From Cinclus cinclus (Eukaryota; Chordata; Aves; Passeriformes; Cinclidae), in assembly GCF_963662255.1 (NCBI RefSeq), contig NC_085046.1, forward strand, positions 52,422,570 through 52,486,569: a stretch of 64,000 bases of DNA, given 5' to 3'. Under the pieces are notes generated by a model. That model had not been told where the DNA came from and made no database searches. It saw only the letters and a program-made list of their open reading frames with translations. Positions 39,560 through 51,540 of the stretch are shown in pieces (positions within the stretch are counted from its first letter, which is position 1; each line of letters opens with the position of its first letter). Position numbers and translations under genes: made by a program.

Positions 39560-42014
39560 ACATATGCACAAAAACCACATTTTATAACCATTAGGAAATC
39601 ATTCTTATATGAACTATGCAACCAAAATATTTTACAGAAGAAGAGGCTCTACCAGAAACATTTCTATTCCCTCACCAAACAGGGAAGTTGTTACTCATTT
39701 CCACCCAGAGCCTTAGACATTTTTTAGGGGTTTTTTCAAAGATGGTGATGGTGCAGGGTTGAAACACCCCTGCAGGGAGCCTGGCCTGAGCCACTACCCC
39801 TATTCCAAACTTCAAAAAGTCACCTTTGCAGACAGTGGGGGTTGGGAAAGGAGGCATGAGGGCATCCTGCCCCTTTCTAGAAGTTCTGCAGAAACTTCCC
39901 TGAGCTTCTGATGGATCTTCCAAGATGGATAAGACGATACAGCTGACATGTCCAAAAAATTACCATGTGGCTCCAACAAGCAAGTCAAGCAGCTGCTCCT
40001 TAGATTCCTTTTCTAGAAGATGCTGTCTTGTTCCACCCTACTGTAGACTCCGCCTCTAGACAAACCTCAATAACTCAACTGGCAAGTTGAGCACACAGAG
40101 GCACACACAACACTTTACCACACATTTGGTACAGTTTGATGTTTTTCCTTCTTGTGATTTTGTTCCCACATCCCAAACTTTTTCATTCCCTGCCCAGCAA
40201 CAGTAAAACCTAATTTGTAAACTGCCCTAAGCACTTCATAATACCAAGCACCCTTTCTGCACCACACAAAAGACAGCAATATTTAAGTCAGACTTAAGAT
40301 TAGGTGATACATATTTTTAATTAAATGCCCTATTATAATTGCTCAAATACACATACAAAGGTTTTAGCCTACATCATGTTATTGGGTATGGAGAATCAGT
40401 CTGAGTTATTAAACATGTTCCAATTGTCTGAAACATAAGGTGGCATGACCAATGCTACCTGTAGAGGAAACTGCATTGCAAAGAACAGTATTTTGCAACC
40501 ACTTGGTTCTTGAATAGGGGCAAGGTTGAAGGGGGAGAACAGACTATCAAAGAGAATGAAAACACATGTGCAGAGAGAGAGTCTTTGAAAATCTGCAAAG
40601 AGGATGCTTTGAGAGTGACAGTTCTGAGGAAGATGAAAGAACAAGGAAAAGTCAAATTTCAAGCGTGGGTAATGTTTCCTGACCAACATAAGAGCTGCTG
40701 CCTTTAGTCAGGTGAGAAACCTTATTCTTTAATGGGAGCTTTGTTTACATAAAAAGTCGGTAATTTCTCAAACAAAGCAAAATCCTTAAGGAACATTAAG
40801 AAGTGGAAACAAAAAGGAAGGTAAATCAGATAGCTGACTCTTATAAACCACCAAAGTGTTCGCTCTTGGAAAGGGTCCTACCATAGGACCACATGTTTCT
40901 CTACTGAAATAATTTTCTAGCACAAGAAGTAGAGGAGACTATACAGTCCAGCTCATTAGTCCTTAATACCTGGTCTGGCTAGTAATTCCTATGTCTGTTT
41001 CTGCTTTTGCCTGCTGCTCGAGTAATGAGAAAGAAATGTCAGTGCTTCATGCTGGTACAGGACACAGCAAGCTTCCCGATGGTACTCGGTTCTGTAAAAT
41101 AAATAAATAAATAAATCACCAGGGGCCTTGAAGCACTGCCTTTCATCAACAAAAGTTCTAAATAATTAGAAGCAGCATTGCTCGTTCTTAAACCAAACTC
41201 AAGAACACTTTATCTCAGCATCATCACTTGCCTCTGACTCAGGGTACATATGTGATGTTTCTGAAGCATGACTTCACATTGGCTACCACTTAGGAGCATG
41301 GTGCAGTCAAATTAGGCAACTTAAGAGTTCATGGAAAGCCCTTCCTCCTTATCTCTACACAGCTTTCACAGACCTGTAACCAAGGATAGGAGACAACCTA
41401 ATGGCTACTGGGTATTTCACAAGTCTCGAACAGCATCAATTCGGAAACGTGTGCTCTGACTAAATATTTCATATGCTTACCCCACTTTTCATGGTTAAGC
41501 ATGTGGCAACTAAACTTTGCTATTTAAATCAAGATGCGGCTTCAGAGAGTAAATCTGGTATTTTCTTCATCTTCTTAAGGCAACCATGCAGTTGCACATG
41601 AAACATATTTCATTGAAGAAAAGTGTATATATTTTTTTAAATTAAAAATCCTAGGGGCTCTCATATGGCTTTTTTTAACACATCATTAAAGACAACTGAC
41701 AAATAACCCAATAGTTGATGGATGTTCTGCATTAAAATGTGAACTCCAAATTAAAATTTTACTGAGGCAGCATTAAGACCTTGGAATAAGACAGTATCTC
41801 CTATTTTAATGACACTACCAGTCTTGAAAGGGCCCAGATTTCAAAAGAAAAACAGCAAGCTGCCCAGCCTGGGACATCAGATGATCACATTCACCCCAGT
41901 AATTTGTCAAGCACTTGTAAGAATGCCCAGATACCCAGACAGGTAGCCCCACACACCTGAGTCACTGCATCCAGCTGGAAGAACTGCATTTCAGACAATT
42001 CAGGAAGTAATTAC
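39560..42014. other. Unannotated stretch
   Basis: AT-rich, with an (AAAT)5 microsatellite at 41097-41116. No gene or transposon recognised. Confidence 0.5.
41097..41116. repeat. (AAAT)5 microsatellite
   Basis: Five perfect AAAT units. Confidence 0.9.
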
Positions 42015-42076
42015 CTTGTAACAGTCATGCAGTTCACACGCAAAGCTAGATTATCCCCAACTTCATGGCTTTTTAC
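42015..42076 (-). CDS. Candidate internal exon, unknown gene
   Basis: On the minus strand, 62 nt lie between an acceptor-like CTAACCTAG and a donor-like ACAAG/GTAATT. One frame is open for 20 codons plus 2 nt and reads VKSHEVGDNLALRVNCMTVT. It lies 5.4 kb downstream of the CpG island on the minus strand, where an internal exon of a gene starting there could be. I do not recognise the peptide. The acceptor has only a modest pyrimidine tract, and a 20-codon open stretch is common by chance. Treat it as a hypothesis. Confidence 0.18.
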
Positions 42077-45000
42077 CTAGGTTAGCAAAGCCTGTACAAC
42101 ATGTAATCTACAGGCTACCAAAGAGACAGACTTCGGCATGATAGTTTGTTTTGGGGAGGAAAAAAAGTCATGGCAATTCCTAAGATCCAGAGAGCAGCTC
42201 CTTGACCCATCCAAGCTCTGTACAATCAGCACCCTGGCATTTCACCAGCACACAGCAAATAATGACTTGTTTAACCATCTCATCAAGCATTTCCCACCGC
42301 CCCCTTCCCCCCCCATCCAGCTCTCCTTCTACCCTTGGAAAAAGCAAACTATTTCCTACTCCAGCTCTTCTACTTACACACATTTCAGAGAGTTATTCCA
42401 AACCAGTCCTCCTCTCTGTATACAGTGAATACCACAACATCAGATCTTCCCCAGCTTGCACGATGACTTCCTAAATTTTATATGGAGATGTATGAAAGCA
42501 TTTTGTTGGCACCAAAAGTATAGCAGGCTCCTGCTTCCTTTAAAAACTGAACCACACATTTCAGGACCTGAGGAACCTGATTTGGTAATTGAAGGTGCAC
42601 ATGGCACACATTTTCCTATGAAATAGAAAACTTAATTATACCACATGGCATATTTCAGTCCTGGTGTTCAAAAGTTCATTAACAAAAATACTTGAAAAGG
42701 TGCTAATAGAAACAAATGCGTTTAACATCACAGATTTCCCAGATGACCCCTACTATGGAGATGGATGACAAATCACTCTGTCAGTCATCTTTAAATTTCA
42801 TATTGACTACATCAAAGAAATTAGCTATTTATTTTTAGAGCATGTTCCATTTTAAACATAAATGATTCAGTCCAAGAGATTCTATATTCCATTGCTATTT
42901 GATGGGTTAACAACTCTCAAATTTAAATGTATTTTAATTCTGGGAGAAATACTTGCCTTTTTGATTTTGCCTCCAGACATCGGTTGGGAATTTTAATTCA
43001 GGCTTGAAACCAAACAAATGTTGGTGCTCTACAAGCATCTGCAGAGAAATATAAAAATATCTGGGAAGTGTGAAAGAGAGAGCTTGTTTTGCTAAACGCA
43101 TAAAATGAAACCCCAGCATAGGTCTCAATAATAGACTTCCTGGCTGCTGTGCACACACTCTCTCCCACAGACCTTCTGCTCTGCAGCAAGGGAACACTGC
43201 CTGCACTGCTGCGTCCTCAGAGAACTTCGCAATACAATGAAGCACAGCAATTCCCTGGGGAACACGGCGCTGATCACCAACTTCCATATTCCCAACACAA
43301 GCACCAGGGTTTCCCCTTGTTTTTAAGATCTCAAAGAAATGGCTTGCCATATCTCTCCACCCCCGGTTTCCAAGCCATCTCACAGGTTACCTGCATCATA
43401 GGCAACGTTCTGGACAAAAGGATGAGGAGCTGGGATCAAGCTAAGGCTTTTTGAACTCATGGAAAAGGAGGATGAGATTATAAGTGGAAAGGTGGGGAAG
43501 GAGAGTCCTGAGAAGCTGACTGTGGTTTCTGTTGCTGCCACCACTGAAGGGAGAAGACAAATGGGAGCAGCAACAGGTACTGCAGCAGGGGAACTCTGCT
43601 TCGGGCTCAGCTGCTGCTCTGCTTCAACCCAGCTCCTCCCTGTTGCAAAAACAGAAGCAGTCCACAGCCAGCCACTTGCCCTCAGCAGTCTGCTGCCTGG
43701 GACAAGAGCCCATTTCACCTGTAGTTTGGACTAGTTTTTCTGGTCCATCTTCAACAAACACCTGCGATTGAGGACACCATCTTGCCAAGAGTCAGCCCCA
43801 GCACCTCCTAAGGAGCCCTTCCTGAAGAACCTAAACTTCCTACTTGAGAGCTAACGATGGGGATACCCTAGCCAGATGTAGCTGATCAAAAAAGGCCAAG
43901 ACTGACTCACAAGCCCATTATACAGCTGCTTAGCCACCACTCATTAACTGTAAGGAAAATGACCCTGGGCTCCCTGCATCAAAGAACCTTGCCATTTCTT
44001 CTTAATTAATTCTAAGCATCGTGCTGGCCTCAAATCTCAGCTGGAAAAAATCAACTAAAGTGGGTGTCCATTTTATCTTGCCCTTTGCTACTGGCTGCAC
44101 TTTTATTTTTTTCTAAGTTGCACAACCCCCATCCTTCTGAGATCACCAGAAGAAAACAAAATATTGCTGTGTTTTAGGACAAATATGTAAGTGTGTAAGA
44201 TCTAGTCTGTTTTAAGCTTTATTAGAATTAACGGCCATGATATCTAAGGCGAACAGAAATACAATTCTAAGGAATTAGACCAAACGCCTGCAATATTTGC
44301 CATAAAGCCACTGCAGAATCACAACAGCACATGAAATGTTACAGGAGAAATGGGTAAAAAAAGCCTTAAACAGAAGCAAAACTGACTCATCTCCTTATTG
44401 CCAAAACCGAGAAAGCTGCTGAGTGTAAACAAACAACAGACATCCTGGAGAAAAGGGGGCGTCACAATTCCTTTTCCTGCTAATAGGCAGATACACAAAC
44501 CCGTATGGGCAGGATCACTCTCCAGCTACTGCAAGCCAGTTTGAGGGAAATGGCCAATGCTACATCAACATTCCCGGCAGCACAGGTGCCACTGGAGGCA
44601 AGGGAGCATCTGAGGTGATGGTGACTCCCAGTGCAATCATGCTTCACAGCTGTATCTGCTGGAAAGCTGTGGCAGCTGCAGGCATGATCTGCTCATGTAA
44701 GTCACACGAATGTATCGATACCCAGCTGAACTGTTTGGGGCAGTAATTACAAAGGCATAACTTTGGCTTAGGCAGGCAAGCACCCCATCTACAGAACAGG
44801 AGGGAGAGTGAGCCAGAGCACTTTTTTAAAGCTGGAGTTTTCCTCTCTTGTCTCTAGTAGGCCCACAAAGACCATGATCTATACATGCTGAAGCCAGACT
44901 TTGTGGGCACCCCTAACTTTGGAGGAAACTACACAGGGAAAGACATAGGACCACAGAGATATTTATAAAGATCAAAAGTCATAATGAAGACAAGCTATGT

Positions 45001-46214
45001 TCTCTGGCATAATGTATCATAACAAACTAAGATATTTTGGAATAATTGCTTTTTTTATTACTAAAAGCCTTTCTGTTTGAATTTTGCAACTGGTGTGGAA
45101 ATGCAGAGGCTGTTTTGCTGGATGTTTTGTACAACCATCTTTCAGAGGTGAAACCACAGGGGCAACCTGTATCCACAAGGCAGATCCAAAGCTTTAAAAC
45201 ACAGGCAACCTATCCTCTTTGTTAGAACAGCTCCTGGCCCAACACCAACTGTTCAACACCATCACTCTCACAATTTAAATCCTCCCTACAAAACTATGGA
45301 CACATCTTTTGCAGTATTTCAAAAGGCAGCTAATAAGCTAAATTTTGCTCTTGCTATTTTTCCAAGTCATTGTATTGTTTGTAAGAAGGCTATTCAAAAT
45401 GAGACAAGGAGAAGGATTTAGCAGCACCTTGAATGAACACTACTTAGCATACAACACAGCACGTGCAGAATTCCACACAGGGATTCCATAGGGATTATCT
45501 CACAATGGCAAAGGATGCAAGATCGCATGCCATGTACATGAAACACAAAGCCACTGAAAAATGCACTTCAGTAACAAGTCTTAGCCAGTTATTTATTGTA
45601 AAACAGCAAGGACCATATTTTTTATTGGAATGCACTTAAAATACTGAGCATATGGATTTGGGATGAATTCCTTGGGATGTTCTGAGCACGTTTGCTTTCA
45701 AATAAATCACTGTCACATTCAGATATTGATAGTTTGTGATAAAGTCACTGAGTGGATGAGTTCATGTTCTGGCCTGCTCTGGTTCCAAATGAGTAAGCTG
45801 ATTGATACTAAAAGTTTAGGAGTCCAAAGCTCAGGTCACATTAAGTCAGAAACACATCAGCAATAGTATCACACAGGTGACAAAACATGCCATCCACCCT
45901 TAAATCACAGGCTGCTTGCTACTCACAAATGCTGACCAACCATTCTGTTTTGAGCTAACTCCCTGCTCACGCTCCTGAAACAAACAAATAAACAGATCCC
46001 ACATTTCCCCTGTAAGAACACATCCCCTTTTCCCCGTACTAGACTGAGACTGTACTGACAGGATGAATGGTGTGGGTTGACTAAGCATATACAGCCTTTT
46101 ACATCTACTTCTGGTTCCAGAATGAAAATCAACATTGCACCTGTGCTGTCCAAACAGAGTATGCACTTCTGAGACAGACAGAAGGGAAGCAGAGAGAGCA
46201 GCCAGGATACATAC
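42077..46214. other. Unannotated stretch left of the CpG island
   Basis: Contains a pyrimidine-rich C-run patch (about 42297-42335) and two open frames near 43.4-43.7 kb (43459-43734 + with a true ATG, 43380-43718 -). The plus frame encodes 91 residues with no recognised domain. No repeat family was seen. Confidence 0.45.
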
Positions 46215-46244
46215 CGTACTCCACTTCTTCACAAAACACACGTA
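46215..46244 (-). CDS. Candidate 30-nt exon, unknown gene
   Basis: On the minus strand a strong acceptor (TTTCTCTGTGTAG) precedes and a good donor (GTATGT) follows a 30-nt stretch open in phase 0-0, read YVCFVKKWST. The phase matches the candidate first exon at 47472-47501. Both splice signals are better than average for this window, but the exon is very short and the peptide is not recognised. Confidence 0.18.
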
Positions 46245-46884
46245 CTACACAGAGAAATGATAATCCCTTCTTAGTGGAAAATCCAAATTTTCAAAATGAA
46301 TCCCCAAGCCAAAATGAATTACTGTAATAACTGCAATCCTCACATGAGCACTAATCAGAAAGGCACAGCTGACCACCTGCTATGTGCTGCCACTGGCACA
46401 GCAGCACCCTGCCCCTAATAGCTGTTCAGGCAGGGCTAGGTGCCCCACGAAACGTGACAGTGGTGCTGGTAAACACAAGGACAGGAGCACAGCCTGACCG
46501 ACTGTTGTACAGTCTCACTACGCACTTCTGCTGAGTGCAGCATATTAAAATAAAAAAAAATGCACTACTGCAGCTCCAAACAGCAGGATGCAAAATCTAA
46601 ACCCAGGCCAAGTCATTTCTTCTGCAACTACAGAGAAACACACGGGAAACGATTGCAAGAAAGAACAAAATGAATTGCACTACCCGTGTCAGTACAAGCA
46701 CATTATCTGTGCAAGCTGCAAAATGAGAAACGCAGCATCTGACAATTCTACAGGCTAGGGCGATATTCTTAACATACTTATAAGTTATTTTATTTAATTG
46801 CTAACAAAAAAATGCAGTTACATAATAACACAAGGTAATAAGCAAAATATGTAGTCACAAGATTGGCTTACAGCAACAGAGCAC

Positions 46885-46902
46885 GGGGGGGAAGGGGGGG
46901 GG
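46885..46902 (+). repeat. G-rich runs (G7, AA, G9)
   Basis: Two long guanine runs, 46885-46891 and 46894-46902, sit about 140 bp left of the CpG island. Runs this long could form a G-quadruplex; no in-sequence proof of function. Confidence 0.8.
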
Positions 46903-47039
46903 AAGCAGTTCGTGCTTTAAATTTTGCTGCATTGTCAGGGAGCCAAGAACCAAAACTGGGGGCTTCTGCTTTTACAAGGAATGGACATAACCATCAAAAA
47001 TTCGGCATTGGACTCTTCATCACCGCCTGCGTGCATCCA

Positions 47040-48070
47040 CATCCCCAAATGATGTCAATCCCCGCCGGCACGTCGCTCGTCATAATTCTACACTTATTGG
47101 TCGCCGGTGGAATTCAGCCGGCAGGCCGGCGGCTCATCCCGTAACCCATCGGGGCCCAAGGAGCTCCCCGGAGAGCGACCCCTCCGCAGCGCCCCCCGCC
47201 CAGGGCAGCGCTCACGGGCACGGCCGGGGCTCCCATCCCGCCGAGGCACAAAGGCGGCACCGCGCAGCCGGGCACGGTGACAGCGCACACCCACGACCCG
47301 CCACCGCATCCCGCCGGCCGGGCGGGGGCTGCCCGCCCCGGGAAGGGCCTGTCCCGGAGCCGAGGCCTCTGAGAGCACCATCCCGCCTCGCACTTCTCCG
47401 CTGGAAGCCGACGCCACCCGCCCCCGCCCCATCACCTTCACCCGGGGCCGGGCGGCAGCAGCCCCTCGTACCTGGACAATGCCGGTCTGGGCACAGCTCA
47501 TGCTCCCCCGGGGAGGGCAGGTCTCACATCCCACACGTGCCTGTCAGCCGGCAGGGAGGGAGAGCGGGCGGGGTGCCGGCGTGCCAGCCCCCGCCGAGCC
47601 GCACCATAGTCCAGCACCGGCTGATACGCCCCGCAGCACCGCCGCGCTCCCTCCTCCTCTTCCTCCGCCCCGCCAGCCTCCTCCCACCTCGCCGCCTGTC
47701 GCTGGGTACCGGCCGCCTGGAGCCACCCACACGCCGCGGCGAGCGCCCGGCAGCGCCGCCCGGCCCGGCCCGGCCCTCCGCGCTCCTCCCGCCCGCCCGG
47801 CGCTGTCCCAGGCCGCCCGGCCGCTCCTCTGGCACAGCATCCCGGCTCTCCTCGCCTGATCCCGCGGAGACATCACCGCGCACAGCCCAGCTCACCGCAC
47901 GTCGGGCATTGAGGCGGAAAAGATCAACGTGTTCTCCCTCCTCTTTGCCCCTTGAAGTCGGGGCTGCCGCCCTCACGCCAACTGCTCGCCAGTACCAGAG
48001 CCTCCCGGGTGATCATTAAAGCCTTTCCCCGCTCACCTGAACCAGAGCTTGGGCGGCACTACTGCTCTAG
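47040..48070. promoter_or_regulatory. CpG island, promoter of an unidentified gene
   Basis: About 1 kb of very GC-rich, CpG-dense DNA, in sharp contrast to AT-rich flanks. GC-box words are frequent (for example CCCGCCCCCGCCCC at about 47419, CCGCCCCGCC at about 47668). An inverted CCAAT (ATTGG) lies at 47096-47100 and no TATA box is obvious. In vertebrates such islands mark promoters of broadly expressed genes and often fire in both directions. One candidate first coding exon points left (47472-47501 -) and one points right (48095-48165 +). The long frames across the island (47094-47534 -, 47479-47859 +, 47524-47976 -, 47537-48019 +, 47544-47876 -) are artefacts of GC-rich sequence with few stop codons. 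Confidence 0.92.
47472..47501 (-). CDS. Candidate first coding exon (minus strand)
   Basis: Inside the CpG island the minus strand reads an ATG with A at -3 and A at +4, then ten codons (MSCAQTGIVQ) up to a consensus donor CAG/GTACGA. Exactly 30 coding nucleotides precede the splice, leaving phase 0. The frame stays open upstream but the next upstream start-like codon is GTG, so this is the first ATG in that frame. Place, start context and donor agree with a real first exon of a gene running leftward. I do not recognise the peptide, and a non-coding first exon is equally possible. Confidence 0.33.
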
Positions 48071-48094
48071 CAGCTGCCTCCTCGCCTAGGGAGC

Positions 48095-48165
48095 ATGCAC
48101 CTGTCACCACCGTCGTCTCCAGCCTCTCCTCTTGGACGGGGGTTTATGACTAACCCCTGGACAAA
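48095..48165 (+). CDS. Candidate first coding exon (plus strand)
   Basis: At the right shoulder of the CpG island an ATG with A at -3 opens 23 codons plus 2 nt, starting MHLSPPSSPASPLGRGF, and ends at the strong donor ACAAA/GTAAGT. An in-frame TAG lies upstream (48068-48070), so the start is bounded. The peptide is serine/proline-rich and unrecognised. The next strong plus-strand acceptor I see (50855-50857) would give an immediate stop in this phase, so it may be the leader of a non-coding divergent RNA. Confidence 0.22.
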
Positions 48166-50857
48166 GTAAGTCTCTGTAGCACAGCTGCGGAAAGATCAAG
48201 TTTCAAAATGCAGTTCAGGATGGGGACAGAGGTGCTTTACACTCATTTCTCCCACGTCTTGCAAACCGGTTCACCGAAAACGGACCAGAAGCTTCTGGGA
48301 CTGCAGGGAACAATAGCTTCCAACAGCAATTTGCTGTGTCTGCATCCACCGGCCAGAAGGGCTGAAGGACAGCTCTTCTTGTCAGATGGCAGAGGGAAAA
48401 GACAGAACAATCCTGTAGAGGCCCACTTACCCCCTCACCTCATTTTTCTAGATAAAAAAAAGGTTTTTTTAAAAATAGCACTATTTAAAAACCATCCCAT
48501 TGGAGTGGGTTCGCACCCACCTGCTACTAAATACATAAATTTTTCAAGACTCTCCTGGATCTTTATTTGTATCCCAAAGCAAAAACATGTTGATAAAAGC
48601 CACAAACGTGTCCAGTTACTTCACAAATGAAGCTAAGTTTGTTTCTAAAACCTTCTTCACAATCTCTGCTCTTACAAGTTTCTTTGGATCTAACACTTAC
48701 TGTGCTTGGTATTGGTGCAAGAAATACTTACTTTATTTTGCTAATCAATTCACTCCAAAATACTTTTGGACACATTTTGGCCTCTAATTTCCACTTGATC
48801 ATCTAATTTTCTTTCTTAAAGAGGTGGAACAGGAGAAATTAGAATCCTGTATAAGCAGAAACCTCAGAAGGAAAATTAAATTTGATTTGGGGAAAAAAAG
48901 GACTTGTTTTTTTATACCATTAGTGAAAGATGAAATGTACCAACAGTCAGAATTAGCCACACACAATACCAGTAAATGGGCTAATTCCCTGTGCATTGAG
49001 AGTTGGAAGAAAGGGGTGCCCATCATCAAAAAAAAGCTCCAGCTTTTCCCCAGGAGCAGATCAAAAGGCATACCAGGTCTTGGAAGGCCACATGAGCAAA
49101 TGTCCATCTCAGGACACTCTTCTGCAGGTGTTTGAGAAATTCAGGTGATGTTTGGGCAAGTACACTGCCTCTTCTCATCCAGCAAAGCCATCCACTGATC
49201 ATAGATTGCGGTGGGCTATGATGACAAAATCCTACAGGAGGCCTCCAAATAGATATTTTCCTCCTTGTTTTAAATCTATATATCAACATTTACACTGGAA
49301 CTGCCTACAGTAGGCATGTGCTTTTGCCTTTGCACTTTGAAAGCGTAAATAGGAAAGAAAATAAGTATAGAGATGAGGGAGAGAGTCAGAGGAATGAAAA
49401 GGTGACGTTTGCCCAAAGTTCATACGTAATTTTTTGGAGCAGAGTAGAGAACTGGTCCAAGCTTCCCCATTCTTGATTCATTGCCCCCTCAGAGCTTTTA
49501 CCCAGCTCCTTCTGCTCTTCAGGTTATTGGTGTAATTCTACATTATGTATTAAAATGCGATATGCTTCTCATCTCCAAGAGCAGACACATAGATTGATTT
49601 TATCAAAAACATTAAGCGAAACCAGGAAGACCTGATAAATACACATGTTCTAAAAGCAGTCTAAATCAAACAGCTCAAACTTCAAGCTTAGTTATGTGTT
49701 TTAGAGGCAGCTTAACCTTATGATGTGCAACAAGGAGTCAGAACCATCATGAACACATTTCAGGGCCAAGAGACATGAAGCACAGGACCTTATCACACAC
49801 TGTGGACCTGGGAAGAGGAACCCCTTTAGGAGGACAGAGCATATGCTTTCCTCTTTAGCAGCTACCAGCTTTAAGACTGAAAAGAACATCCTGAATCTCC
49901 TATAAGAGAAGCAAGTTAAAAATTGTCCCCTGCTGGAATTTATGTAAAACCAAAGATCAAAATTAAGATCAAGAGGCAAAATGAATACCCACTTCCAGTA
50001 GACATACACTCAAATACTGAGCAGAAGATGCATGTGGCAACTGGTTCAGAAAATGAACCAGGCTTTGAAGAGGACATTTTTCCCTGCTATTCCTCAAAAG
50101 AAAGAAATTATACATATTGGAAATAAAGTGGTTTGCATTGTCACTCTATAATTTACTGAAAAGGAGGAGAGTTGCATAATGCATAAGGAGCTTTAAAATT
50201 AGACTAAACTTTGGCAGTTCAGATTCTTATCTATATAATAAACAAACCTCTGAATTTCATATGCCTACCTCTTATACACTCCCCAGCCTCCCACAGACTA
50301 AGCAGAACAGCACATTTTGCTGTCTCACAGGCTTGCTGAGAAGTCCTGGTGTCTTTTCAGACATAAGCTAAGCTCTGTTCATGCCTCAGGACAGGTCTGC
50401 AGGCAGTACTAGATGAACATGATTTGGGCAGCAAGTGACCAAGTTGCATGTCTGTTTTGCAGGAAATTTTGCACAATTTTGTGTAAAATTGTCAGCCAGA
50501 GAGTAGTCCTGCAAAAGTAGGAAATGGAAGCAAGAAAAATTTGTCTTGGGGAGGGTGTGGAAAAAGTGAGATGAAGCAACCATGTCTTTGCATACCAAAT
50601 ACTTCTGAGGTACATAGATAGATGCTCTCGCGTTGGCACAGGATGGATTCCATTACATTTCCAAAATCTGTCATTCTGGTCACTCATGCCTGATACATAT
50701 CAGAGGAATGTCTCCCTAGTATAGCATACTTCGTAGTTATTTATAAATGCTTTGATTAAATAAGTGTGAAAAAATAGGAAATTTTTGTTATTCTTAAAAA
50801 ATGTCAGCCACACCTTGATTTGGAGAAATGACAGCTATGTTGGTTGTTGTTTTACAG
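48166..50857. other. Unannotated stretch right of the CpG island
   Basis: AT-rich. The 140-codon plus frame 48208-48630 begins with a true ATG but shows no domain, and it sits just after the candidate donor, so it is probably intronic. Overlapping frames on both strands at 48799-49135 are a shadow pair. No repeat family recognised. Confidence 0.4.
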
Positions 50858-50938
50858 CCAATAAAAAGAACCAGAAAACCCCACTGATGTCCATCTTTTC
50901 AAGACTCATGCTGATCTGGGTGATGATGGTAGGACTGG
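50858..50938 (+). ncRNA. Candidate plus-strand exon, coding or non-coding
   Basis: A very good acceptor (TTGGTTGTTGTTTTACAG) is followed after 81 nt by the donor CTGG/GTAAGG. One frame is open for 26 codons with 2 leading and 1 trailing base. It is not phase-compatible with the candidate first exon at 48095-48165, so if both belong to one transcript that transcript is probably non-coding. No protein recognised. Confidence 0.2.
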
Positions 50939-51284
50939 GTAAGGCTCTCACGGAGTGTACTCATACCTTGCATTTGTAGGGGGCCATGTACAAAACAGAC
51001 CCAAACTTTCCCCAAGAGAGCTTTTCTGAAAGAAGAAATGGTCAGTCTCTGAATCATTGACTACATATGTGTTGCAGTGGAGAGTGCTGGGAAAGTGCCA
51101 CAACCTTCCAGGGAACCATCCTGAGAAGGATGACCTGCTGACACAGGCACCTCTGCGCTTCCTGGTGAGTGATTAGCTCTTCTGTGAATTTGCTTCTTCA
51201 GCCAACGCTGGAGAAAAGGACAGGACCCTAGTACAGCATCCCAAGGAAAAGCTTTTACCCCTTCTACTCCCCGCAGACAAAACT

Positions 51285-51530
51285 AGTGCAAAATTGCTGT
51301 GGGAGTCGGGTTTATATAGGAAAGCTAGGAGGCGGGGTAGAGCATCAGGCGAATCAACTGAGGGCACCAGGGCGGAACAAGAGGGGAAGGACCAATGGGA
51401 TACAAACAATCTGCCTGGAGCAGGGAGGCATGCTGGGAGGAATCTGTTCCTCACCACTATGGCAGAGGCTGGCACTAAGACACTTCTCTCCAAGGGAGGA
51501 AAGCTGGGTTGTTTTCTGCTGGCCCATTGG
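51285..51530 (-). promoter_or_regulatory. Candidate TATA-type promoter (minus strand)
   Basis: Read on the minus strand, this block has ATTGG/CCAAT elements (CCAAT reads forward on the minus strand at 51526-51530, and reversed at 51392-51396), a GC box (ACCCCGCC, 51331-51338) and a good TATA box (TATATAAA, 51311-51318). The expected start is then near 51285. CpGs cluster at 51305-51375 in an otherwise CpG-poor region. The arrangement is textbook for a regulated promoter. Downstream no recognised coding exon follows: an ATG near 51240 opens only three codons. A retroviral LTR was considered, but no TG...CA ends, duplications or poly-A signal were found. Confidence 0.4.
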
Positions 51531-51540
51531 TCTCCACAGA

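Noticed and set aside
43459..43734. 91-codon plus frame with a true ATG
   Set aside because: No domain or promoter context; an overlapping minus frame (43380-43718) is just as open, which suggests composition rather than coding.
47094..48019. Five long open frames (110-160 codons) across the CpG island
   Set aside because: Stop codons are rare in GC-rich DNA; the frames overlap on both strands, are low-complexity (Pro, Arg, Ala, Gly) and show no domain.
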